A stretch of DNA of 64,000 nucleotides from Polymorphospora lycopeni (GCF_042237075.1 NZ_JBCGDC010000016.1:20266-84265); one strand, 5' to 3'. Counted from the first letter of the stretch, positions 34,555 through 42,263 are shown. Numbers and translations are program-made. The notes: generated by a model from the letters alone, not told the origin.

Positions 34555-35994
34555 GTGGGTGATACCTTGACCGCCTTCGTCGGCCGCGACGCCGAACTCG
34601 CGCTCCTCTCGACCGAATTGGGCCGGGTCCTGCCCGGCACCGACCGGCCGGGACGCTGCCTGCTGATCCGTGGGCGCCGCCGGGTCGGCAAGTCCCGGCT
34701 GGTGGAGAAGTTCGTCGAAGACACGGCCGTCGCCAACTTCTTCTTCACCGCCGCGGGCTCGTCTCCCGGCGAGGAGATCCGGCGGTTCTGCGCCGACGCC
34801 GCCGAGTCGACGCTGCCGGACCGCGAACTGCTGGCGACGGCGAACCCACGCGACTGGGACGCCGCCTTCCGGCTTCTGGCGACCACGCTGCCCGACGAGG
34901 CACCGAGCGTCGTGGTGATCGACGAGGTCCCGTACCTGATGGACTCCGAGCGGGTCTTCGAAGGGCTGTTGCAACGGGCCTGGGACCGACAACTCTCCCG
35001 CAAGCCGGTGCTGCTGATCCTGATCGGCTCGGACCTGTCGATGATGGAAGCGCTGAACGACTACCGCCGCCCGTTCCACCAGCGGGGTCGCGAAATGGTC
35101 GTCGGGCCGCTCAACCCGGCGGACCTGGCCGTGATGATGAACCTGCCGGCCGCCGAGGCCATCGATGCCGCCCTGGTGACCGGTGGGCTTCCGCTGATCT
35201 GCACCGAGTGGCCGCCCGGCACCGACCTGTGGGACTTCCTCGCCGCCGCGACGGCCGACCCGACCTCGGCGCTGATCGTCTCCGCCGAACGGTCACTGGC
35301 CGCCGAGTTCCCGTCCCAGGTCCAGGCCCGCACCGTCCTGTCCGCCATCGGGTCCGGCGAGCGTACGTTCGGCAACATCGCCCGCGCCTCCGGTGAACTC
35401 GCCGCCACCTCGCTGCAACGGTCGCTGACGGCCCTCACCGACAAGCGGCTCGTCGTCGGCGAACTACCCCTGTCGACCGCCCCGTCGAAGGAACGGCGTT
35501 ACCGGATCACCGACCCCTACCTGCGGTTCTGGCTCCAGTTCATCGCCCCGAACATGCCGGAGATCGAACGCGGCCGCGGTGACCTGACGCTCGAACGGAT
35601 CCGCCGCGGCTGGACCAGTTGGCGTGGCCGGGCCGTCGAACCACTGATCCGCGACGCGCTCGCCCGGATCCTGCCGGACGGCCAACTGCCCGTGGCCGGG
35701 ACCATCGGCGGCTACTGGACCCGCACCAACGACGTCGAGATCGACATCGTCGGCGCCGACCGTGGTCCGGTCGCCCGCGAACTGCTCTTCGTGGGATCGA
35801 TCAAATGGCTCGACCGCGACACGTTCGACGTACGCGACCTCACCGCGCTGCAACGCCAGCGGGACCGGCTGACCAGCGAACCACTCCCCCTCGTGGCGGT
35901 CTCCCGCAGCGGCGTGTCCTGCCCCGGCGTCGACGCGTCGTACGGCCCCGAGCAACTGATCGCCGCCTGGCGCCCCACCAGCAGCGCCGCCTAG
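34555..35994 (+). CDS. AAA ATPase of the archaeal-ATPase/DUF234 type
   Basis: P-loop protein of 479 aa: Walker A GRRRVGKS at residues 40-47, Walker B VVVIDEVPYLMD, then a winged-helix-like region (FGNIARASGELAATSLQRSLTALTDKRLV) and a C-terminal DUF234-like nuclease-fold domain (NDVEIDIVGADRGPVARELLFVGSIKW). Such ATPases are found in many archaea and actinomycetes; their role is not settled. GTG 34555 lies directly after the dyad; TTG 34567 is an alternative. It has no functional partner in the same direction. A decayed copy of its 3' end is found at 36606-36800. Confidence 0.85.
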   Translation: MGDTLTAFVGRDAELALLSTELGRVLPGTDRPGRCLLIRGRRRVGKSRLVEKFVEDTAVANFFFTAAGSSPGEEIRRFCADAAESTLPDRELLATANPRDWDAAFRLLATTLPDEAPSVVVIDEVPYLMDSERVFEGLLQRAWDRQLSRKPVLLILIGSDLSMMEALNDYRRPFHQRGREMVVGPLNPADLAVMMNLPAAEAIDAALVTGGLPLICTEWPPGTDLWDFLAAATADPTSALIVSAERSLAAEFPSQVQARTVLSAIGSGERTFGNIARASGELAATSLQRSLTALTDKRLVVGELPLSTAPSKERRYRITDPYLRFWLQFIAPNMPEIERGRGDLTLERIRRGWTSWRGRAVEPLIRDALARILPDGQLPVAGTIGGYWTRTNDVEIDIVGADRGPVARELLFVGSIKWLDRDTFDVRDLTALQRQRDRLTSEPLPLVAVSRSGVSCPGVDASYGPEQLIAAWRPTSSAA

Positions 35995-36043
35995 CCCCGC
36001 GCGGCCGGCGCACCCCGCCCCCGCACCTACCAGGCTCGGAGCA

Positions 36044-36331
36044 TCACCGGGGTTGGTTCTCGGACCGGGTAGTCGCGTCTCCGCCGACAGCGGATCTGAT
36101 CCCGCGCGCGCCGCCCCGACGGAGTTCGAGATGAAGTCCGAGGGTGAAAAGGACCGCCAGAAGCTTGTCCAACTGGACGGTTCGCTTGCCGTTCTCCAAC
36201 GCGTTCACGAATCGTTCGGACACTCCGGCAAGGTCCGCCAGTTCGCCCTGGCTCAGGCTCAGGTGCCGCCGACGCAACCGAACGGTGCTTGCCAGGGCAT
36301 CGCCCATCGTCCCGCTCCCAAGCTCCGTCAT
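36044..36331 (-). CDS. HipB-like XRE-family DNA-binding protein, no HipA partner
   Basis: A 95-aa Xre/HipB-type protein. The helix-turn-helix reads LSQGELADLAGVSERFVNALENGKRTVQLDKLLAVLFTLGLHLEL, the pattern of antitoxins that precede HipA kinases. ATG 36331 has GGAGA just upstream; ATG 36307 is an alternative. No hipA gene follows: the next gene downstream is the convergent ATPase, 49 nt away. It is either an orphan regulator or the remnant of a toxin-antitoxin pair. Two strong dyads upstream (36344-36375, 36413-36428) suit autorepression. Confidence 0.82.
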   Translation of the reverse strand: MTELGSGTMGDALASTVRLRRRHLSLSQGELADLAGVSERFVNALENGKRTVQLDKLLAVLFTLGLHLELRRGGARGIRSAVGGDATTRSENQPR

Positions 36332-36343
36332 GCGATCTCCTGC

Positions 36344-36375
36344 CCCACTACCCGCACGTACGTGCGGGTAGTGGG
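36344..36375. promoter_or_regulatory. Perfect 32-bp palindrome, probable HipB-like operator
   Basis: Every base from 36344 to 36375 is symmetric about the centre of the CACGTACGTG core; the left half is CCCACTACCCGCACGT. It lies 13 nt upstream of the start of the XRE gene. The 16-bp core CCGCACGTACGTGCGG recurs with one change at 36413-36428. Confidence 0.8.
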
Positions 36376-36412
36376 CAAGCTAGGCCAGAAGACCGGCGCT
36401 CACCAGCAGAAT

Positions 36413-36428
36413 CCGCACGAACGTGCGG
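36413..36428. promoter_or_regulatory. Second operator copy
   Basis: CCGCACGAACGTGCGG matches the core of the 32-bp palindrome at 15 of 16 positions. The two centres are 61 bp apart, close to six helical turns, which suits cooperative binding by dimers. Confidence 0.7.
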
Positions 36429-36605
36429 GATCCAGGATCGGTTTCGAGGTATCCGACGCAACTCCTCCGAAGGCAGCCAGAAAGGCGCCGACCCAGCCGT
36501 GGTTGCTCTGCTTCGACGCCCGGGCCGCCTATCGCTCACCGTCGAAAGCGGGATCGCCTCCCGACCGGATGGAGTTACCCGACAAGTACCGGCCGTAGCC
36601 CGGTA
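36429..36605. other. Non-coding stretch with the left copy of a 29-bp repeat
   Basis: No gene is supported between the second operator and the ATPase relic. The only notable element is the left repeat copy at 36555-36583. The rest has ordinary GC content and no recognisable similarity. Confidence 0.5.
36555..36583 (+). repeat. 29-bp direct repeat, left copy
   Basis: Starts CGCCTCCCGACC and ends GTTACCCGAC; identical over 29 bases to 38563-38591. The right copy is the leader of the glycyl-tRNA synthetase gene, including its GGAG. The left copy is followed by unrelated sequence. The offset is 2008 bp. Confidence 0.9.
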
Positions 36606-36800
36606 GCGCGCGAGACTACTGTTCGTCGGTTCGGTCAAGTGGCAAAGCCGCGACACGCGACCAACCGCGCTGCAACCTCTGCACAACCGGCTCACCACCG
36701 AACCACTCCCCCTCGTCGCGGCCTCCCACCGCGGCTCGCCCTGCTCCGGCCTCGACGCGCCGTACGGCCCGAGGAACTACTCGCGCCTGGCATACCGCAC
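36606..36800 (+). pseudogene. Decayed copy of the ATPase gene 3' end
   Basis: The sequence translates in pieces to ARLLFVGSVKW, then LTTEPLPLVAASHRGSPCSG and LDAPYG, matching ARELLFVGSIKW, LTSEPLPLVAVSRSGVSCPG and VDASYG of the ATPase encoded at 34555-35994. A deletion of about a dozen bases lies after the first block and a frame break after the last. It has no start and no upstream domains, so it is a relic. The following CCGCACCTACCAGG also occurs after the intact ATPase gene (near 36024), so the homology continues into the 3' flank. Confidence 0.78.
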
Positions 36801-37247
36801 CTACCAGGGCATGAGAGCGTCCACGCCGTAGTGGGCCCACCACTGGGACCGGTGCTTGCGCAACGCCCCGGCTACGCGGGTAAGCAACAGCCAGTTTCCG
36901 TTGAGCACGAGGGCGGCGTCCTCGGGCCGGCCGGCAAGCACCCGGGCCACCGTTACCACCATGTTGGACACCCCCTCGACAACCTGGTCGTCTTTGGCCA
37001 TGTCGAAGCTGATGTTGACGAACTCTGCGGGCTCCCACTCCCAGTAGCCGTCGTCATCCTCGGCGTCGTAGTAGCCGTTACGTCCTGAACTGAGGCTGAT
37101 CAGATATCCACGCTCCTCGTATAGTGCGGAGCTGAACAGTTGGCCGCCGGCCGGAGTACGCGTCTCGATAGCGTCCGGAGCGGCGATCTCAACTACATCA
37201 CGCAACGGAATGTCGCCACCCAGCGTCAGTCGGTAGCTGATCCCCAT
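36801..37247 (-). CDS. SitI3-like immunity protein
   Basis: A 148-aa cytosolic protein that resembles the SitI3 immunity family. Recognisable features are the MGISYRLTLGGDIPL start, GYLISLSSGRNGYYDAEDDDGYWEWEP in the middle, RPEDAALVLNGNWLLLTR, and RKHRSQWWAHYGVDALMPW at the end. It begins 12 nt after the stop of the toxin-like frame with a GGAAGG site, which is the layout of toxin/immunity pairs. It is expected to neutralise the nuclease domain encoded just upstream. Its last codons overlap the region shared with the ATPase 3' flank. Confidence 0.82.
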   Translation of the reverse strand: MGISYRLTLGGDIPLRDVVEIAAPDAIETRTPAGGQLFSSALYEERGYLISLSSGRNGYYDAEDDDGYWEWEPAEFVNISFDMAKDDQVVEGVSNMVVTVARVLAGRPEDAALVLNGNWLLLTRVAGALRKHRSQWWAHYGVDALMPW

Positions 37248-37259
37248 CTCGCACCCTTC

Positions 37260-38380
37260 CTACTGCCGTGGCACGATCTGCACGATCGCACCCTTCCGCG
37301 TTACCGCAGCCAGTTCCTTCAGTCCGGTGATGGGCCAGTCATCAAATTGCTTTTGCAGGGCTGCCAGGTCGCCACGCCAGTCCTCAAGGTTGAGCACCAC
37401 ACGTTGGGTCTGTAGGTCGGTGACCTTTCCGACTACCTCGGTCCATATACCCCGGACGGGCTTGGGCGGAGTCGGAGAATAGCAATCGAAGACATGCCCC
37501 TCGATCACATAGTCGGGGGTCTTGCGAAGGTTTCCGATGTCGCCGGTACGTAGCCGTGCATCCGCGACCTCTTGCCTGGTCGGGTTCTGGTGCACCCGAT
37601 AGCCCCTGTCAGCAAGCAGGTCGGCACATTCATTTTCGAGGGTCAACGCCCGCCGGGTGGCATCGTCGTGGTCCTGCGTCTTGGTACGCGGCCCCGTCGG
37701 CAACCCGCCGGGCGATCCGGTAGGACTTCTCGTCCACGGCATACCCACGTCACGGCCGTTGGCTCCCGTGCCGCCCAGGTCAGTGACCGTGCGCGTCGAG
37801 CCACCGCTATCGCTCGAGGTGGGGCTGGTCGGCGCAGAACCGCCAGCCCCGACCGTTTTCCCGACGAACCGACCTGCCGTGCCTGGTTGATCGCCGCTTC
37901 GACGGCCTGGCGGGCGGTACCGCTGCGCTGCACCATGAGCACCAGCACCTGTTTGACGCTGTCCAAGGCTTGGAGGAGCGAGTCGGGTTGACCGCTATGC
38001 AGGATCGCATTGACGAGTCTTTGGGCGTCCTCGACATGGGTGATGGTCGCGGTGCAGGTCTCGCAAACGATGGCGATGCCCTGCTGGACCGTCGCCAGTT
38101 TTGCGATGGTCTCGTGCGGGCTGGCTTCAAGGGGGACAGCCGCGGCGGTGTTCATGGTGCCATCGATCGACGTGGCGATGCTGGCCAGTTCGGCCTGGAC
38201 TGCGGAGATGGCGGCGCGTACCCGGAGGATGCCGGAAGCGACGGCGGCGAACCCGGCGACCGCAGCCCGTACGGCAACCTCCTGCGCCTGGTTGTCGGCC
38301 GCAGTGGTCAGGCTCCGCGCACGCTCGACACCGGCTGTCAATGTGCGGAGTTCACCGGAGATCTCCTCGATGTTCGACAT
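37260..38380 (-). CDS. DUF6244 carrier with a CdiA_C-type nuclease tail in the -1 frame
   Basis: ATG 38380 opens a frame encoding a helical DUF6244-like domain (MSNIEEISGELRTLTAGVERA ... KQVLVLMVQRSGTARQAVEAAI, residues 1-170). After Lys175 this frame degenerates into Arg-rich sequence and stops at 37643. The -1 frame from the same point reads a Gly/Ser/Thr linker and then LENECADLLADRGYRVHQNP, TPDYVIEGHVFDCYSP and VVLNLEDWRGDLAALQKQFDDWP, the CdiA_C tRNase-like toxin pattern, ending at TAG 37260. The switch point is G-GGA-AAA (minus strand, 37862-37856), a canonical slippery heptamer. A -1 shift gives a single 373-aa protein. Programmed frameshifting, a pseudogene, or a one-base sequencing loss are the three explanations. 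SitI3-type immunity follows. Confidence 0.72.
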
Positions 38381-38550
38381 CTGTCAGCTACCTCAACCGA
38401 GAACGGACGGTTCCGGAATCTGCAACCTACCGGCTTTCGACGCCCTGTCACAGGTCTCGCACCTCGATCAGCCGATGGGGTCGCCAGCCGACCGGGAACC
38501 CCAGGGCGGGGTGGGAAGTAGAGTCGCCTGCGAACGTACGACGATCGCCG

Positions 38551-38570
38551 GGGAGGTGCGACCGCCTCCC
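38551..38570 (+). promoter_or_regulatory. Leader hairpin before the glycyl-tRNA synthetase gene
   Basis: GGGAGG (38551-38556) can pair with CCTCCC (38565-38570) across an 8-nt loop. This would hide the strong GGGAGG. The right arm belongs to the 29-bp repeat. GGAG at 38579-38582 remains free and is suitably placed for GTG 38592. Confidence 0.4.
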
Positions 38571-38591
38571 GACCGGATGGAGTTACCCGAC
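38563..38591 (+). repeat. 29-bp direct repeat, right copy
   Basis: Identical to 36555-36583. It ends at the base before GTG 38592 and contains the candidate Shine-Dalgarno GGAG and the alternative ATG start at 38577. Confidence 0.9.
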
Positions 38592-41576
38592 GTGTTGACG
38601 ATGCAGGATGCGCTGGTTCGACTCGCCGCCTACTGGGGCGAGCAGGGTTGCCTGACGGTCCAGCCGATGAACACCGAGGTGGGAGCGGGCACGCTCAACC
38701 CGGCGACGTTCCTGCGGGTGCTCGGTCCGGAGCCGTGGCGGGTCGCGTATGTCGAGCCGTCGGTGCGCCCCGACGACGCCCGGTACGGGGAGAACCCGAA
38801 CCGGATCCAGACGCACACCCAGTTCCAGGTGATCCTGAAGCCGGAGCCGGGCAACAGCCAGGAGTTGTACCTGGGCAGCCTGGCGGCGCTCGGCATCGAC
38901 GTCGCCGCGCACGACGTACGGTTCGTCGAGGACAACTGGGCGTCGCCGGCCCTGGGCGCCTGGGGGCTGGGCTGGGAGGTCTGGCTCGACGGGCTGGAGA
39001 TCACCCAGTTCACGTACTTCCAGCAGGCGGGCGGGATCAACCTCGACCCGCCGGCGGTGGAGATCACGTACGGGATCGAGCGCATCCTGATGGCGCTTCA
39101 GGGGGTACGGCACTTCAAGGAGATCGCCTACACCGACACCGTCTCGTACGGGGAACTGTTCGGGCAGGGCGAGTACGAGATGTCGCGCTACTACCTCGAC
39201 GACGCGGACATCGCGGCGAACCGCAGCCTGTTGCAGCTCTACGCGTCCGAGGCGCAGCGGATGATCGACGCCGGGCTGCCGGTGCCGGCGCACACGTACG
39301 TGCTGAAGTGTTCGCACGCGTTCAACGTGCTCGACGCGCGGGGTGCGGTGTCGACGGCGGAGCGGGCGACCGAGTTCGCCCGGATGCGCAGGTTGGCCGG
39401 TGACGTGGCGCGGTTGTGGATGGAGCGCCGGGCCGAGCTGGATCATCCGTTGGGGGTCTGCGCGCCGGTCGCCGTACCGGAGGCTGTTGATGTCGACCTT
39501 GTGCCGCGTGGGCCGGAGCCGCGCGCGTTCGTCTGCGAGGTCGGCACCGAGGAGATGCCGCCGGTCGAGGGGCGGGCCGCCGCCGGCCAGCTTGCGCAGG
39601 AGTTGACGGCGCGGCTGGCGAACACCCGGCTGGCGCACGGCCGGATCACGGTGCGGGCGACGCCGCGCCGGCTGGTCGCCCTGGTCGACGGGGTAGCCGC
39701 CCGTGAGGAGGACCAGGACCGGGTCGTGAAGGGGCCGAAGGTGGCGGCGGCGTTCGACTCGGCCGGCGAGCCGACCCCGGCGGTGCGGGGGTTCGCGCGG
39801 GCGCAGGGGGTCGAGGTCGTCGACCTGGTACGGCAACAGGTCGGCAACGCCGAGCACATGGTGCTGGTGCGGCGTGAGATCGGGCGGGGTGCGCCCGAGG
39901 TGCTGGCCGGTGTCGTCGAGGGCGCGGTCGCGGCGCTGCGGTCGGGCCGGAACATGCGCTGGAACGACCCGAAGCTGGCGTTCACCCGGCCGATCCGGTG
40001 GCTGCTGGCACTGTGGGGCGACCAGGTGGTGCCGGCCCGGGTGTCGGCGCTGGTCGCCGACCGGCGGACCCGGGTGCTGCGGACGGCGCCCACCCCGGAG
40101 ATCGCCGTCGAATCGGCGGAGTCCTATGTGGAGGCTGTGGAGGCCGCCGGGATCGTGCTCGACCACGCGGACCGGCGGACCCGGATCGTCGAAGGGTCGC
40201 GGACGCTGGCCGCCGGGGTGGGCGGTCATGTCGACGTCGACGGTGAGCGCGGGCTGATCGAGCAGGTCGCGTTCCTGGTGGAGCAGCCGGCGCCGCTGCT
40301 CGGCAGGTTCGACGACAGCTACCTGTCGCTGCCGGAGGCGGTGCTGGCGACGGTGATGCGCAAGCACCAGCGTTACCTGCCGGTCCGGGGCGCCGACGGC
40401 CGGCTGCTGCCGTACTTCGTCGCGGTCGCGAACGGGCCGGTCCACGCCGACCTGGTTCGGGCCGGGAACGAGGCGGTGCTGCGGGCCCGGTACGAGGACG
40501 CGCTGTTCTTCTACCGCACCGACCGGGAGACGCCGCTCGCGCAGATGCGGGCGAAGCTGGCCCGGTTGACGTTCACCGACCGGCTCGGCTCGGTCGCGGA
40601 GCGGGCGGACCGGATCGCCGCGCTGGCCCGCCGGCTCGCGGACGAGGTCGGGCTGGACGGGCCGGACCGGGCGGTGCTGGACCGGGCCGCGACGCTGGTC
40701 AAGTTCGACCTGGGCAGCCAGCTGGTGACGGAGATGACCAGTCTCGCGGGGACGATGGCCCGGGACTACGCGGCGCATGCCGGGGAGCCGGCGGCGGTCG
40801 CCGAGGCGTTGTTCGAGGCGGAGCGGCCGCGCAACACCGAGGACGCCCTTCCGCGTGGCGTCGCGGGTGAACTGCTGTCGGTCGCGGACCGGCTCGACCT
40901 GCTGACCGGGCTGGCCGCGACGGTGGGGCTGCCGACCGGGAGCAGCGACCAGTTCGCGCTGCGCCGGGCCGCGCTCGGGCTGCTCGGGGTGTTCCGGCGG
41001 CGGCCGGTGCTGGCGCCGGTGTCGCTGCGCGAGGCGTTGCGGCTGGCGGCCGACCTGCAGCCGGTGCCGGTCTCCGACGATGTGTTGGAGGCCGTCGCCG
41101 AGTTCGTCACCCGCCGGTTCGAGCAGCAGCTCACCGAGGAGGAGCAGCCGGTCGACCGGATCCGGGCGGTGCTGCCGCACGCCGACCGGCCGCACTTCTT
41201 GGACCGGACGCTGGCGCAGCTCGACAAGCTGGTCGACCAGGCCGGGTTCCAGCAGCTCACCGAGGCGTTGCAGCGGGCGCGGCGGATCGTGCCGGCCGGC
41301 ACGCCGGCGCAGTACGACCCGGGGGTGCTGGTCGAGCCGGCGGAGGTCGCCCTGCACGACGCGCTGGTGTGGGCGCGGGCCGGACTCGGCGACGCGCCGG
41401 ACCTGGACCGGTTCGTCGAGGCGACCGGTGGGATCGTACGGCCGGTGAACACGTTCTTCGACGACGTGTTCGTGATGGTCGACGACGAGCGGCTGCGGCA
41501 GGCCCGGCTGGGCCTGCTGGCGTCGGTCGCCGATCTGGGCACGCCGGTGCTGGCCTGGGAGCATCTGCGGATGTGA
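38592..41576 (+). CDS. glyQS: Glycyl-tRNA synthetase, fused alpha and beta subunits
   Basis: Single chain of about 994 aa joining the two subunits of bacterial tetrameric GlyRS. The alpha part (first about 300 residues) carries MQDALVRLAAYWGEQGC, QPMNTEVGAGTLNPATF, YVEPSVRPDDARYGENPNR and WEVWLDGLEITQFTYFQQ. The beta part begins near AFVCEVGTEEMPP and includes KGPK, FTRPIRWLLALWG, MRKHQRYLPV, the HD-like region and the anticodon-binding C-terminus. It charges tRNA-Gly with glycine. Most actinomycetes use the unrelated single-chain alpha2 GlyRS, so this may be a second enzyme. GTG 38592 (GGAG 9 nt upstream) is chosen; ATG 38577 and ATG 38601 are alternatives. It reads away from the toxin island. 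Confidence 0.92.
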   Translation: MLTMQDALVRLAAYWGEQGCLTVQPMNTEVGAGTLNPATFLRVLGPEPWRVAYVEPSVRPDDARYGENPNRIQTHTQFQVILKPEPGNSQELYLGSLAALGIDVAAHDVRFVEDNWASPALGAWGLGWEVWLDGLEITQFTYFQQAGGINLDPPAVEITYGIERILMALQGVRHFKEIAYTDTVSYGELFGQGEYEMSRYYLDDADIAANRSLLQLYASEAQRMIDAGLPVPAHTYVLKCSHAFNVLDARGAVSTAERATEFARMRRLAGDVARLWMERRAELDHPLGVCAPVAVPEAVDVDLVPRGPEPRAFVCEVGTEEMPPVEGRAAAGQLAQELTARLANTRLAHGRITVRATPRRLVALVDGVAAREEDQDRVVKGPKVAAAFDSAGEPTPAVRGFARAQGVEVVDLVRQQVGNAEHMVLVRREIGRGAPEVLAGVVEGAVAALRSGRNMRWNDPKLAFTRPIRWLLALWGDQVVPARVSALVADRRTRVLRTAPTPEIAVESAESYVEAVEAAGIVLDHADRRTRIVEGSRTLAAGVGGHVDVDGERGLIEQVAFLVEQPAPLLGRFDDSYLSLPEAVLATVMRKHQRYLPVRGADGRLLPYFVAVANGPVHADLVRAGNEAVLRARYEDALFFYRTDRETPLAQMRAKLARLTFTDRLGSVAERADRIAALARRLADEVGLDGPDRAVLDRAATLVKFDLGSQLVTEMTSLAGTMARDYAAHAGEPAAVAEALFEAERPRNTEDALPRGVAGELLSVADRLDLLTGLAATVGLPTGSSDQFALRRAALGLLGVFRRRPVLAPVSLREALRLAADLQPVPVSDDVLEAVAEFVTRRFEQQLTEEEQPVDRIRAVLPHADRPHFLDRTLAQLDKLVDQAGFQQLTEALQRARRIVPAGTPAQYDPGVLVEPAEVALHDALVWARAGLGDAPDLDRFVEATGGIVRPVNTFFDDVFVMVDDERLRQARLGLLASVADLGTPVLAWEHLRM

Positions 41577-41620
41577 CCCCGATGCCCGGGCGGGCGGGGT
41601 GCGCGCCCGGCGGGTTCGGC

Positions 41621-41684
41621 GCTGATCAAGGACAAACCGTGCCGGTTGTGCCGTGATTTGTCGCGCAACTAGTCCTTGATCAGC
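41621..41684. repeat. Palindromic element, copy 2 (likely bidirectional terminator)
   Basis: Perfect 13-bp arms GCTGATCAAGGAC (41621-41633) and GTCCTTGATCAGC (41672-41684) with a 38-nt centre, which itself contains GACAAA and TTTGTC. The outer arms equal those of the element at 20786-20848. It lies 45 nt after the GlyRS stop and 10 nt before the stop of the convergent TetR gene. Confidence 0.85.
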
Positions 41685-41693
41685 CGGGAGACC

Positions 41694-42263
41694 CTACGGT
41701 CGGCCGGCCACCGTGCGCAGGGCTACGGCCAGGTCGCGGCCGGTCGGTGCGTTGTCGGGGTCGATGAGCCACTGCAGCACCATGCCGTTGATCATCGTCA
41801 TGGCGAGCGAGCCGACGGTCCGCGCCTGCTCCTCGGTGACCTCGGTCGGGTCGACCAGCAGCAGCAGGGCCGCCATGTCGCGGCGGGCGACCTTGAAGGT
41901 TTCCGCGACCTGCTCGCGGACCTCGGTCGCGTGCAACGCGACGGCGAGCGCCTGGGCGCTGCCCGCCGCCACCGTCCGGTCGGCGTGGACCGCGGCGACG
42001 ATGCCGTCGAGGAACGCTTCCAACCGGTCCACCGGTTCCCCGTCGCCGACCACCTCCACAGTGAGGCTGATCGCGTCGCCCCACTCGTCGAACGTGGCCA
42101 GGATCGCCGCGTTGAGCAGGGCTTCCTTCGAGCCGAAGTGGTAGCCGATCGAGGCGAGGTTGGTGCCGGATTCGGCGACCAGGTCCCGGGCGGTGATCTG
42201 CCCGAAGCTCTTCTCCTTGACCAGGCGCTTCGCGCCGGCGAGAAGGTCCTCCCGATGTCCCAT
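41694..42263 (-). CDS. TetR-family regulator of the adjacent efflux gene
   Basis: A 189-aa repressor. The helix-turn-helix reads FGQITARDLVAESGTNLASIGYHFGSKEALLNAAI. The C-terminal ligand domain has no recognisable drug-binding signature. It is divergent from a DHA2 exporter 96 nt away, with repeated TAGACG motifs in between. By layout it should repress the exporter until a drug or metabolite binds. Confidence 0.9.
   Translation of the reverse strand: MGHREDLLAGAKRLVKEKSFGQITARDLVAESGTNLASIGYHFGSKEALLNAAILATFDEWGDAISLTVEVVGDGEPVDRLEAFLDGIVAAVHADRTVAAGSAQALAVALHATEVREQVAETFKVARRDMAALLLLVDPTEVTEEQARTVGSLAMTMINGMVLQWLIDPDNAPTGRDLAVALRTVAGRP

Noticed and set aside
38400..38576. Possible T-box leader before the glycyl-tRNA synthetase gene
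   Set aside because: The segment has CAGGGCGGGGTGGGA but no AGGGTGGNACCGCG T-box core or matching specifier loop.
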